Source: AC-32 sp963716865 (GTDB lineage Bacteria > Actinomycetota > Thermoleophilia > Gaiellales > Gaiellaceae). From it: DNA of 64,000 nucleotides. The stretch spans positions 558,001 through 622,000 of the forward strand of contig CAVQUF010000004.1 of NCBI GenBank assembly GCA_963716865.1, written 5' to 3'. Under the pieces are notes generated by a model. That model was not told the DNA's origin. It saw only the letters and a program-made list of their open reading frames with translations, and did not search any database. Position numbers and translations under genes: made by a program. This document shows, piece after piece, positions 52,353-60,422 of this stretch (its first letter is position 1; every line of letters begins with the position of its first letter).

Positions 52353-53717
52353 GTGCTGGACGGACGCGCCGAGGCAGTTGCCGGGCGACTTCGCACGGAT
52401 CGCCTCGAGGTGCTCGGCCTGCTGGGCCTCTCGCTGCTCGCCGGCCTGCTCGCGGTCGGGGCGGTCGAGCGCCCGTCCGTCGCGCTTCTGCTCGTCCTCT
52501 TCGGCGCGGTCTCGGTCGTCTTCCTGCTCCGGACCGACCTGGCGATCCTGCTCGTCGTCGCGACGGCCCCGATCGAGGGCCTCTGGGAGACCGGCCCGCA
52601 CGGCATCAGCCTGACCAAGCTCGCCGGCGCGTTCTGCATCGCGAGCTTCGCCCTGACCGTCGTCCGCCAGAACCGGGTGATCGTCTTCGAGCGCGGGCAG
52701 GTGCTCGTCCTGGGGATCCTCACGCTGGCGCTGTTCTCGACCCTCCAGGCCTACGAGAGCTCGGCCGCGGTCACCACCGCGACGCGCTACGCGAGCTTCG
52801 CGGCCGTCTACGTCATCATCACGCAGTTCGGGCAGGACCCGGTGCTCCAGCGGCGGATCGCGTGGACGCTGACGGCGAGCTGCTCGGTCGCGGCCGCGCT
52901 CGGGTTGAACGAGTACCTGTCGGGCCGGGAGGTGCTGGCGACGCTGCCGAACGGGAACCAGAACGACTTCGCGTTCATGCTCGCCACCTCGCTCCCGTTC
53001 ATGTTCGTGCTCCTGGGCGGCCCGAAGCTGCTGCGGCCGATCGTGCTCGCGGCGATCGGGCTGGTGTCGGCGGCGATCCTGCTCAGCTTCTCGCGCGGCG
53101 CGCTCCTCGGGCTCGCCGCCGGGTTCATCGTGTTCGTGATCACCGACCGCCGGCGCGTGAAGGTCACCCTGACCGCGGGCGCGCTCGCGGCGATCGGGGC
53201 GCTGCTCGTCATCCACAACAACCCGCAACGCTTCCAGGAGGCGCTGCTGCTCAAGCAGCAGATCGCGCGCGAGAACGAGACCACGAGGCTGGAGGCCTGG
53301 GGAGCCGCGGCCCGGCTGGCGACCGACCATCCGCTGCTCGGCGTCGGCCCCGGCAACTTCCAGTTCTTCTACAACAAGCTGACCGGGCGCCCGGTGGGCA
53401 CGCTCACGCTGACCGTCGCCCACAACGCGCTGCTCGACGTCGCGGCTGAGCTCGGGATCGTCGCGATGTGCCTGCTCGCGCTCTACCTGCTGCTCTCGTT
53501 CACGCGCCTGACGGCGGAGCTGCGCCTCGGCTACGGCGACCCCGCGTTCGTCCAGGCGTTACGGATCTCCCTGACGATCGCCGTCGTGAGCGCGATGTTC
53601 CTCTCGGAGCAGTACTTCCTGCCGTTCTGGCTGGTCGGCGGCCTGGCGGGCGCGATCTGGGTCGACGGGCAGCGCCGCGCGGAGGAACGCGCGACGCCCG
53701 CGCCCGGGGCCGGATGA
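52353..53717 (+). CDS. O-antigen ligase/polymerase-like membrane protein
   Basis: About 454 aa from GTG at 52353 with some eleven membrane segments. Wzy_C-type motifs: LNEYLSGREVLATLPNGNQNDFAFMLATSLPF in short pieces, LLSFSRGALLGLAAGFIVFV and the loop RLATDHPLLGVGPGNFQFFYNKL followed by TVAHNALLDVAAELGI. Likely the polymerase or ligase of the locus; the protein at 40036 is the other candidate. It follows the BY-kinase by 4 bp and is fused by ATGA to the next GT4 gene. Confidence 0.88.
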   Translation: MLDGRAEAVAGRLRTDRLEVLGLLGLSLLAGLLAVGAVERPSVALLLVLFGAVSVVFLLRTDLAILLVVATAPIEGLWETGPHGISLTKLAGAFCIASFALTVVRQNRVIVFERGQVLVLGILTLALFSTLQAYESSAAVTTATRYASFAAVYVIITQFGQDPVLQRRIAWTLTASCSVAAALGLNEYLSGREVLATLPNGNQNDFAFMLATSLPFMFVLLGGPKLLRPIVLAAIGLVSAAILLSFSRGALLGLAAGFIVFVITDRRRVKVTLTAGALAAIGALLVIHNNPQRFQEALLLKQQIARENETTRLEAWGAAARLATDHPLLGVGPGNFQFFYNKLTGRPVGTLTLTVAHNALLDVAAELGIVAMCLLALYLLLSFTRLTAELRLGYGDPAFVQALRISLTIAVVSAMFLSEQYFLPFWLVGGLAGAIWVDGQRRAEERATPAPGAG

Positions 53718-54826
53718 GGGTCGTCTACGTCTCGACGATCGAGCACGGCGGGCCCATCACGCACCTGAGACAGCTCGCGCCGCGGGTCGCCGAGGCGGGC
53801 GTGGACGTGCGCGTGCTCTGCGCGAGCGAGGCGGTCGCCTCCAGCTTCCGGGACCTGGGCGTGACCGCGGAGGCGGTGCCGATGGGGCACAAGCTCGACC
53901 TCCCCGGCGCCGCCGCGCTCTGGCCTCGCGTGGAGGGCGCCGACGTCGTCCACACGCAGGACCGCCGGGCCGGGCTCTTCGGTCGTCTCGCGGGCCGGCT
54001 CCGGCGCGCTCGGGTCGTCCACACGCTGCACGGCATGCCCGAGGAGATCGCGGCGAGGATCGGGCGGGACGATGCCCCCGACCCGCCCGGGGTCTCGCGC
54101 GCCCGGCTGGAGTGGCTCCTGCACGGCTACCTGCCGATCGAGGCGGGGCTGGCCCGGCTCGGCCACGTCGTGGCCCCGTCGCAGGCGATGGTCGACTTCA
54201 TGCTCGCCCACGGCTTCCCGGCCTCGCGCGTGCATGTGGTCCCTTACGGCGTCGAGGCCGGGCCCAACGGGTCGGTCGTCGAGAAGGACGGGGACGTCCT
54301 CGTCGCGGGCGTGGCGGCAAACCTCGAGTACTGGAAGGGCATCGACGTCCTGATCGACGCCGCCAGCCTCGTCCAGGCGCCGCTCCGGCTCGAGCTCTAC
54401 GGGGTGGGCTCGCTGCAGGAGGAGCTGGAGCAGCAGGCGCGGTATGCCGGCGTCGACGCGCGCTTCCACGGCTTCGTCCCCGATCTACGCGAGCGCCTGG
54501 CGGCGCTCGACGTCCTCGTGCAGCCCTCGCGGGCGGACAACTTGCCGCTCGCCGTCCTCGAGGCGATGGCCGCGGGCCTGCCGGTGGTCGGGACGCGGGT
54601 CGGCGGCATCCCGGAGCTCGTCGTGGACGGCGAGACGGGAGTCCTGGTCGAGCCGGAGGACCCGCCCGCGCTCGCGGAGGCGCTCGACTCGCTGGCCGCG
54701 AGCCCCGAGCTGCGCCGCGAGCTCGGCCGCGCCGGGCGAGCCCGCGGGATCGAGCACTTCTCGCCGGAAGGGACCGCGCGGCGGATGGTCGCGTTCTACG
54801 AGGAGCTGTGCGCATCCTCCACGTGA
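53714..54826 (+). CDS. Glycosyltransferase family 4
   Basis: About 370 aa from ATG at 53714 in an ATGA overlap with the preceding gene. GT-B fold: VVYVSTIEHGGPITHLRQLAPRVAEAGV, VVHTQDRRAGLFGRLAGRL, VVHTLHGMPEEI, GVAANLEYWKGIDVLIDAA, YGVGSLQEELE and VQPSRADNLPLAVLEAMAAGLPVVGT with the E-x7-E donor motif. It adds one residue of the repeat unit. The last 19 bp overlap the next GT4 gene. Confidence 0.9.
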   Translation: MRVVYVSTIEHGGPITHLRQLAPRVAEAGVDVRVLCASEAVASSFRDLGVTAEAVPMGHKLDLPGAAALWPRVEGADVVHTQDRRAGLFGRLAGRLRRARVVHTLHGMPEEIAARIGRDDAPDPPGVSRARLEWLLHGYLPIEAGLARLGHVVAPSQAMVDFMLAHGFPASRVHVVPYGVEAGPNGSVVEKDGDVLVAGVAANLEYWKGIDVLIDAASLVQAPLRLELYGVGSLQEELEQQARYAGVDARFHGFVPDLRERLAALDVLVQPSRADNLPLAVLEAMAAGLPVVGTRVGGIPELVVDGETGVLVEPEDPPALAEALDSLAASPELRRELGRAGRARGIEHFSPEGTARRMVAFYEELCASST

Positions 54827-55857
54827 TCCAGGAGCTCGGGACCGGCGGCGCGGAGCGCATCCTCGTCTCGGCCTACCGGGGAGCACGCGAGGCCGGGCAC
54901 GAGGTGTTCGTCGCAGCCGCTCCCGGCCCGCTCACCGCCGAGCTCGACACAGAGCCGTACCCGCTGCCGATGGTGCAGCGCCGGCCCTGGCGCGTGCCCG
55001 GGGCGGCCGCGGCCGTGCGGCGGGCGGTGCGCTCGTCGAGGCCGGACGTGGTCCACGCCCACAACCCGGTGATCGCGGTCGCCGCCGGGCTGGCAACGCG
55101 CCGCGGGCGGCGCCCACCGGGCCTGGTCAGCCTCCACGGCTCCTCCGAGAGCGAATGGAAGGGAACCGTGAGGCTCGTGCGCGCCTCTGGCCTCGCCCCG
55201 GTCGCGTGCGGGCCAGGCGTCGCCGCGGCGCTCGAGCAGCACGGCTGCGTCCCGGTTGCCACGGTGCCGAATGCGGTCGGGCCCGCCCCTCCGCCGGCCG
55301 ACCGCGGCGAGCTCGAGCGAGAATGGGGCCTCGCGGCCGGAACGAGGCTCGTGCTGGCGGTCGGACGGCTCGTCGAGCAGAAGAACCACGCGCTTGCCAT
55401 CCAGGCACTGGCGGAAGTTCCCGACACGACTCTCGTGGTCGTCGGCAAAGGCCTGTTCCGGCCCAACCTCGAGCAGGCCGCCGCCGAGAGCGGCGTCGCG
55501 GACCGCGTCGTGTTCGCCGGTGCCCGCCCAGACGCCCGCGCGCTGATGGGCGCCGCGGACGCGGTCGTCCTCCCCTCGCGCTGGGAGGGCCTTCCGCTCA
55601 CCGCCCTCGAGGCGCTGGCGTCCGGCACGCCGCTCGTGGCGACCGACATCCAGGGCGTGCGCGAGCTGGTCGTCGACGGGCGCGAGGCCCTGCTCGTCCC
55701 CCAGGAGCCAGGAGCGCTCGCCGCCGCGCTGCGCCGCGTCCTCGACGACCCCGACCTGGCCGCCCGGCTCGCCGAGGCCGGCCGCCGGGTGGAAGGCGCC
55801 GGGTCGGTCGACGCGCTCGTCGCGGGCTTCCTCCGCCTCTACGAGGGACTCCGATGA
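54808..55857 (+). CDS. Glycosyltransferase family 4
   Basis: About 349 aa from GTG at 54808, with GAGGAG just upstream inside the previous gene. GT-B fold: ILHVIQELGTGGAERILVSA, VVHAHNPVIAVAAGLA, LVSLHGSSESEWKG, RLVLAVGRLVEQKNHALAIQAL, VVVGKGLFRPNLE and LPSRWEGLPLTALEALASGTPLVATD. Ends in ATGA with the GT2 start. The N-terminal LGTGGAER motif is common in GT4 enzymes of capsule loci. Confidence 0.9.
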   Translation: MRILHVIQELGTGGAERILVSAYRGAREAGHEVFVAAAPGPLTAELDTEPYPLPMVQRRPWRVPGAAAAVRRAVRSSRPDVVHAHNPVIAVAAGLATRRGRRPPGLVSLHGSSESEWKGTVRLVRASGLAPVACGPGVAAALEQHGCVPVATVPNAVGPAPPPADRGELEREWGLAAGTRLVLAVGRLVEQKNHALAIQALAEVPDTTLVVVGKGLFRPNLEQAAAESGVADRVVFAGARPDARALMGAADAVVLPSRWEGLPLTALEALASGTPLVATDIQGVRELVVDGREALLVPQEPGALAAALRRVLDDPDLAARLAEAGRRVEGAGSVDALVAGFLRLYEGLR

Positions 55858-56819
55858 CGCCGCGCGTCTCCGTCGTGATCCCCGCCTACGACGCCGAGAC
55901 GACGGTCGGCGGGGCGATCTCGTCGGCTCTCTGGCAGACCTACCGCGACCTCGAGGTAATCGTCGTCGACGACGGCTCCCGGGATTCGACCGGGGCGATC
56001 GCGGCCTCGTTCCCGGAACCCGTCCGGGTCGTGCGGCAGGAGAACGCGGGCGTCGCCGCCGCGCGCAACCGCGGCCTGGCCGAGGCGCGCGGCGAGCTGA
56101 TCGCCTTCTGCGACGCGGACGACATCCTGCTGCCGCGGCACGTCGAGGCGCTCGTCGCCGTCTACGACGGCAGCGGCGGGATTGCGACCTCGAACTGCTA
56201 CTGGCTCTTCCCCGGCGGAATCCATCCGTCGCGCGTGCGCTACAAGGGCCGCTTCCCGCGCCCGGAGCGCCAGCGGCTCGCGATCCTGGAGCAGAACTTC
56301 GTCTCGACGATGTCGCTCTTCCCGAAGGCGCTCGCCGAGGAGGTCGGGCCGTTCGACGAGGGGCTGCAGGTCGCCGAGGACTGGGACTTCTGGCTGCGCG
56401 CGGTCTACGCGGGCCACGCGGTTGCGCTCCAGCCGGAGCCGCTCGCGCTCTACCGCTGGGGCACGACGAGCCTCTCCGCCGAGCCGGCCCGGATGGACGA
56501 GCACGCAGAGGCCGTCCTCCGCAACGCCGCCGCCCGCACGGACCTGACCGGCGAGGAGCGCGCCTACCTCGAGAAGCGGCTCGGCGGCCCCGGGCCGGCG
56601 CAGCTCGGGCGGCGCGGCGACGACGCCCTGCGGGCGGGCCGGTACCGCGAGGCCGCGACCAGCTATCGCGAGGCGGCCGCCCTGTGCCCGAGCGAGCCCG
56701 CGCTGGTCTGGAAGGCCCGCGTCATGCGCCTCGCGCCGCGGCTCGTCGGCCCGCTCGTTCGCTCGCGGCAGCGGAGGATCGAGCGGGCGGTCGGCTTCGA
56801 GAAGGGTCACGTCCGCTGA
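55854..56819 (+). CDS. Glycosyltransferase family 2 with TPR-like tail
   Basis: About 321 aa from ATG at 55854 (ATGA overlap). GT-A fold: VSVVIPAYDAETTVGGAISSAL, LEVIVVDDGSRDSTG, GVAAARNRGLAEARGELIAFCDADDILLP and the late FDEGLQVAEDWDFWLRAVYAG with the ED-x-D/W acceptor motif. The final ~60 residues form TPR-like helices (GDDALRAGRYREAATSYREAAALCPSEPALVWKARV in part). Its end overlaps the tyrosine phosphatase as CTGA. Confidence 0.9.
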   Translation: MTPRVSVVIPAYDAETTVGGAISSALWQTYRDLEVIVVDDGSRDSTGAIAASFPEPVRVVRQENAGVAAARNRGLAEARGELIAFCDADDILLPRHVEALVAVYDGSGGIATSNCYWLFPGGIHPSRVRYKGRFPRPERQRLAILEQNFVSTMSLFPKALAEEVGPFDEGLQVAEDWDFWLRAVYAGHAVALQPEPLALYRWGTTSLSAEPARMDEHAEAVLRNAAARTDLTGEERAYLEKRLGGPGPAQLGRRGDDALRAGRYREAATSYREAAALCPSEPALVWKARVMRLAPRLVGPLVRSRQRRIERAVGFEKGHVR

Positions 56820-57376
56820 GCGAAGCCGAGCTGAGCGTCGCGTTCGTCTGCACCGGGAACCGCTTCCGCAGCCCGATCGCGGAGGCGCTCTTCGTGCGGG
56901 AAACGGAGGGCCTTCCGGTCCGGACGGCCTCGTTGGGGACGCTCGACCTCGGCCCACGGCCGGCCATGCCCGAGGCGGTGATGCTCGCCGAGGGTCTCGG
57001 CCTCGATCTCTCCCACCATCGCGCACGCAACCTCTCCGACGCCGACCTCGCGGACTTCGACCTCGTGCTCGGCTTCGAGCGCAGGCACGTCCTCGCCGCG
57101 GTCGTCGACGCCGACGCGCGGATCGAGCAGACGTTCACGCTCCCGGACTTCGTGGGCCGGCTCGCCACGATCCCGGGGCCGCCGCTGCCCAGCGACCGAG
57201 TCGAGCGGGCGCTGGTGCGGATCCGGCACGCGCACGCCCAGCGGCCGCCGGGGTTCCGCAACGCGCCGATGGAGGAGCTGCGCGACCCGCTCGGCCTCCC
57301 GGCCTCGGCCCAGCGCGAGACGGCCCAGGAGCTGGAGCACCTCGTCTCGGAGCTCAGCGGGCTCCTGCTCGCCTAG
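56816..57376 (+). CDS. Low-molecular-weight protein tyrosine phosphatase, CTG start proposed
   Basis: About 186 aa if translation begins at CTG 56816, inside a CTGA overlap with the GT2 stop and nine bases after AAGGG. The nearest in-frame standard start upstream is GTG 56684, which would overlap the GT2 gene by 136 bp; the next one downstream comes after the active site. The P-loop is CTGNRFRSP (C-x5-R-S) with a following LMW-PTP fold (GLDLSHHRARNLSDADLADFDLVLGFER). The usual DP general-acid motif is replaced by PDF. It is expected to dephosphorylate the BY-kinase, as Wzb does for Wzc. Confidence 0.82.
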   Translation: MSEAELSVAFVCTGNRFRSPIAEALFVRETEGLPVRTASLGTLDLGPRPAMPEAVMLAEGLGLDLSHHRARNLSDADLADFDLVLGFERRHVLAAVVDADARIEQTFTLPDFVGRLATIPGPPLPSDRVERALVRIRHAHAQRPPGFRNAPMEELRDPLGLPASAQRETAQELEHLVSELSGLLLA

Positions 57377-58475
57377 CCCTCCTCGCCTCCCAGCGGTCGA
57401 GCGTCTCCGCCGCGGTGCCGGCCCGGCCGCCCTGCTCTTCGATCCACGCGAGCAGACGCGTGTAGAGCCGGTCGTAGCCCCTGGAGAGCCGCGGATGGTG
57501 CGAGGGCGGGTGCCAGAGGATCGCGACGGCACCGCCGTGCTCGGCGACGGGCTCTAGTGTCGCGACCGCGACCCCGAAGGCCGTCGCGGCGTCGAGCCCG
57601 AGGTAGCGCTCCTCCGCGAGGGTCGCGTCCATCAGGGCGAGCGGCAGCTCCCACCCGCCCGGTTCGCGCCGCTCGGGGTCCCAGAGCCGGTACGGGTACG
57701 GCGTTCCCGCGCGCAGCCCGGGAAGCGAGGCCCAGCCGATGCTGGAGTCGTAGCGGAGCCCGGCCTGCCGCAGCTCGCCCGCGAGCCGGTCCGGGTCGCT
57801 GCGCAGGTAGTGGTGGCGCAGGCCCTGCGGATGGTCGAGAGGCGCGGCCTCGCGGGCGATCGCCCCCGGCCGCTCCCGGGCGCGGTACGACACGTGGAGG
57901 CCGATCTCGAAGCCCGCGGCGGCGGTCGCCTCGAGCGCCTCCGCGAGCGCCGGCCGGTACCGCTCGGGGTAGCCGTCGTGCGGGTCGTCCTGCCGGGTGA
58001 GGAAGAAGCACGTCGACCGCGGCCCGGCCTCCATCATCTCCGCCAGCGGAAAGGACGGGTCGCGTCCGGTCGCCGCGGCGCGCAGGAACGCCGACCCCTC
58101 GCGCAGCCGGTCGCCCGAGCGCTGGACGACCCCGCCCGCGAGCCTGCGCAGCCCCGTCCCAAAACCGCCCCCGCCGAGCAGGTCGACGTCGTGGGTCAGC
58201 GCGACGAGGAAGCGCGCCCCGTCCGCGTAGCCGCGCCGCTCCTGCCCCAGGCGCTTCCCGAGCGCGGCCGCGAGCTCGGCCACGCGCGGGCCGGGCGGAT
58301 CGCTCGGCGGCAGCGGCCGGCCGTGCTCGTCCTGCTCGGCCCCGCGTTCGCCTGCGAGCGTGAGCAGCCCGAAGACCTCGTCGAGATCGGCCTGCCTCGC
58401 GGGCGCCGACTCGTCGAACGGCAGCCCGAGCGCGTCGAGCAGCGCGTCGAGCGCATACCGCCGCTCGGGCTCCAC
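57354..58475 (-). CDS. Polysaccharide-deacetylase-like protein
   Basis: 373 aa. NodB-like features: FLVALTHDVDLLGGGGFG (THDVD metal site), STCFFLTRQDDPHDGYPERY, FEIGLHVSYRARERPGA, PQGLRHHYLR, YDSSIGWASLPGLRAGTPYPYRLWD and AILWHPPSHHP near the end. No signal peptide is seen, so it may act on cytoplasmic glycan intermediates. It resembles the DUF7033-type polysaccharide deacetylases of capsule loci. Overlaps the convergent phosphatase gene by 23 bp and ends the polysaccharide locus; lysS begins 1.4 kb beyond. Confidence 0.8.
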   Translation of the reverse strand: MEPERRYALDALLDALGLPFDESAPARQADLDEVFGLLTLAGERGAEQDEHGRPLPPSDPPGPRVAELAAALGKRLGQERRGYADGARFLVALTHDVDLLGGGGFGTGLRRLAGGVVQRSGDRLREGSAFLRAAATGRDPSFPLAEMMEAGPRSTCFFLTRQDDPHDGYPERYRPALAEALEATAAAGFEIGLHVSYRARERPGAIAREAAPLDHPQGLRHHYLRSDPDRLAGELRQAGLRYDSSIGWASLPGLRAGTPYPYRLWDPERREPGGWELPLALMDATLAEERYLGLDAATAFGVAVATLEPVAEHGGAVAILWHPPSHHPRLSRGYDRLYTRLLAWIEEQGGRAGTAAETLDRWEARRARRAGAR

Positions 58476-58484
58476 TTAGTGCCC

Positions 58485-59843
58485 CTACCTCGGCCGCAGC
58501 GCCGGAAAGAGGATCACGTCGCGGATCGTCTCGCTCCCGGTCAGCACCATCGCCAGCCGGTCGATGCCGACGCCGCAGCCTCCGGTCGGCGGCATCCCGT
58601 ACGAGAGCGCCTCGACGAAATCGGGATCGCCGGGCTCGGACTCCTCCGCCCCGGCCGCCCGCTCGTCCTCCTGCATCGCGAACCGCTGCGCCTGCTCCTC
58701 GCTGTCGTTCAGCTCGCTGAACGCGTTCGCGAACTCCATGCCGGCCACGACGCACTCAAACCGCTCCACGAGCGTCTCGTCCTGGTCGGTCGTGCGCGCG
58801 AACGGAGACAGCTCGATCGGCCAGTCGTAGACGATCGTCGGCTGGATCAGCTCCGGCTCGACGAAATGCGAGTACGCGTGGTCCACGAGCTGCGACCACG
58901 ATCCGTCGCGCGACGCGTCGACCCCTGCGTCGGCGAGCTTCTCCCGCAGCTCGTCCTCGTCGCGCGACCAGACGCCCTTCTCCTCGAGCGCCTCGACGAA
59001 GCTCAGGCGATGCCACGGCGGCGCCAGCTCGACCTCGTGGCCCCGGAACGTCACCTTCGTCGTGCCGATGGCCCCGGTCGCCGCGCGCTCGACCAGCGCC
59101 TCCGTCCGCACCATCGTGTCGCGATAGTCGGCGTACGCCTCGTACCACTCGACCTGCGTGAACTCCGGCGAGTGCTTGTACGAGACGCTCTCGTTGCGGA
59201 AGTCCTTCGAGAGCTCGTAGACCTTCTCGAGGCCGCCGACGATCAGGCGCTTCAGGTACAGCTCGTCGGCGATCCGCAGGTAGAGGTCGGCGTCGAGCTC
59301 GTTCGAGTGCGTGACGAACGGCTCGGCGAAGCCGCCGCCGTAGAGCGGCTGCAGGATCGGCGTCTCCACCTCGATGAAGCCCTCGCTGTCGAGGTAGGCG
59401 CGCACCTCCGAGACGATTTGCGTCCGAGTCAGCGCCAGCCGCCGCGAGTCCTCGTTCATCAGCAGGTCGAGGTAGCGCTGGCGGTAGCGGGTCTCGACGT
59501 CTGTGAGCCCGTGGAACGTGTCCGGGAGCGGCCGGCGGATCTTTGCGAGCAGTTGGATCTCCGAGGTCACGAGCGACGGCTCGCCGCGCCTAGACCGGCC
59601 TGGCTTGCCCGTGGCGCCGACGAGGTCGCCGAGGTCGAGGTCGACCTCCTGCTCCACGATCAGCTGAATCCGCCCGGAGCGGTCGACCAGGTCGAGGAAG
59701 CTGAGCTTCCCCATCTCCCGGCGCCCCATCACACGCCCAGCGACGCGGTGCGCGGTATCGAGCGTCTCGCCAGGCTCGGCCGTCTCGGCCTCGGCGCGAA
59801 CGGCAGCAATCTCTTCCCGGTCCGGAAACCGCTTCGGCAACAT
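58485..59843 (-). CDS. lysS: Lysine--tRNA ligase (class II)
   Basis: 452 aa, somewhat shorter than the usual 490-510 because the N-terminal OB-fold domain is compact (VAGRVMGRREMGKLSFLDLVD). Class II motifs: RYLDLLMNEDSRR (motif 1 region), FIEVETPILQPLYGGGFAEPFVTHSNELD, LYLRIADELYLKRLIVGGLEKVYELSKDFRNE (motif 2) and GCGVGIDRLAMVLTGSETIRDVILFP (motif 3). Adjacent to the Clp N-domain gene (30-bp gap). In mycobacteria lysS is next to clpC1. Confidence 0.96.
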   Translation of the reverse strand: MLPKRFPDREEIAAVRAEAETAEPGETLDTAHRVAGRVMGRREMGKLSFLDLVDRSGRIQLIVEQEVDLDLGDLVGATGKPGRSRRGEPSLVTSEIQLLAKIRRPLPDTFHGLTDVETRYRQRYLDLLMNEDSRRLALTRTQIVSEVRAYLDSEGFIEVETPILQPLYGGGFAEPFVTHSNELDADLYLRIADELYLKRLIVGGLEKVYELSKDFRNESVSYKHSPEFTQVEWYEAYADYRDTMVRTEALVERAATGAIGTTKVTFRGHEVELAPPWHRLSFVEALEEKGVWSRDEDELREKLADAGVDASRDGSWSQLVDHAYSHFVEPELIQPTIVYDWPIELSPFARTTDQDETLVERFECVVAGMEFANAFSELNDSEEQAQRFAMQEDERAAGAEESEPGDPDFVEALSYGMPPTGGCGVGIDRLAMVLTGSETIRDVILFPALRPR

Positions 59844-59873
59844 CCGCGCGAGTCTAGTGCCGCAAGCCCTGGA

Positions 59874-60296
59874 TCAGGAGCGGTCGCCCACTGCAGCGCG
59901 AATCGCGTCGGCATCGGCGCCGAGGCCGCGCAGGATCTCGGATGCAATGCCCTCGTCCTCCCGCGCAATGGCGAGCAGGATGTGCTCGGGCGCGGCCCCG
60001 TCCTGCCCGAGGCTCTCAGCCTCCTGCACGGTCATTTCGAGCACCTTCTTGGACCGCGGCGTGAAGGGGATCTGACCGATCGGGACGTCCCCGCGCCCGA
60101 CGATCCGCGCGACTTGCGTGTGGACATCCTCGTAACGAACTCGCAGCGATTCCAGCGCGTCCCGCGCGACACCTGGCTCCCGCAGCAGCCCGAGCAGGAA
60201 GTGCTCCGTGCCGATGTAGTCGTGGCCGAGCGCTCGCGCCTCGTGCTGTGCGAGGCGCACGACCTCTCGAGCAGGTCCTTGAAAGCGCTCGAACAC
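59874..60296 (-). CDS. Stand-alone Clp N-domain protein
   Basis: 140 aa from GTG at 60296. It is a paralogue of the first 150 residues of the ClpC encoded at 33359: MFERFQGPAREVVRLAQHEARALGHDYIGTEHFLLGLLRE in short motifs, then IGQIPFTPRSKKVLEMTVQEAESLG and PEHILLAIAREDEGIASEIL. Both Clp_N repeats are present but there is no AAA domain. It could bind adaptors or substrates and so modulate ClpC, as ClpC N-domain decoys or ClpT-like proteins do. That function is inference. It lies between greA and lysS, about 23 kb from clpC. Confidence 0.9.
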   Translation of the reverse strand: MFERFQGPAREVVRLAQHEARALGHDYIGTEHFLLGLLREPGVARDALESLRVRYEDVHTQVARIVGRGDVPIGQIPFTPRSKKVLEMTVQEAESLGQDGAAPEHILLAIAREDEGIASEILRGLGADADAIRAAVGDRS

Positions 60297-60318
60297 GAAG
60301 CGAGCCTAACGCTCCGCC

Positions 60319-60345
60319 GCGGAGGCGGGCTTTGCTCGCCTCCGC
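60319..60345 (-). promoter_or_regulatory. Hairpin in the greA-Clp N-domain gap
   Basis: CGGAGGCGGGC (60320-60330), loop TTT, GCTCGCCTCCG (60334-60344), with one G-U pair and one more G-C pair outside (60319/60345). It is 23 bp upstream of the GTG of the Clp N-domain gene. Confidence 0.55.
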
Positions 60346-60371
60346 TCCGAAACCCCGTTCGACAGCAGTCT

Positions 60372-60422
60372 CCGCGTAAAGTCGTCATGGTGCGCGCGAA
60401 GCGCGCGCCGGACTTTACGCGG
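60372..60422 (-). terminator. Nested hairpin overlapping the greA stop codon
   Basis: CCGCGTAAAGTC (60372-60383) and GACTTTACGCGG (60411-60422) are perfect 12-bp inverted copies. Between them GGTGCGCGC (60389-60397) and GCGCGCGCC (60401-60409) make a second 9-bp stem with loop GAA. The right arm contains the last codons and TAA stop of greA. It is a very stable structure suited to ending or trimming the greA transcript, although no T-run follows. Confidence 0.6.

Noticed and set aside
56684..56815. Extension of the phosphatase to GTG 56684
   Set aside because: It would overlap the GT2 gene by 136 bp and add a basic low-complexity N-terminus not seen in the family.
60372..60422. Attachment site or mobile-element end
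   Set aside because: The inverted copies are immediately adjacent to greA with no mobile gene or target duplication, so a transcript structure is simpler.
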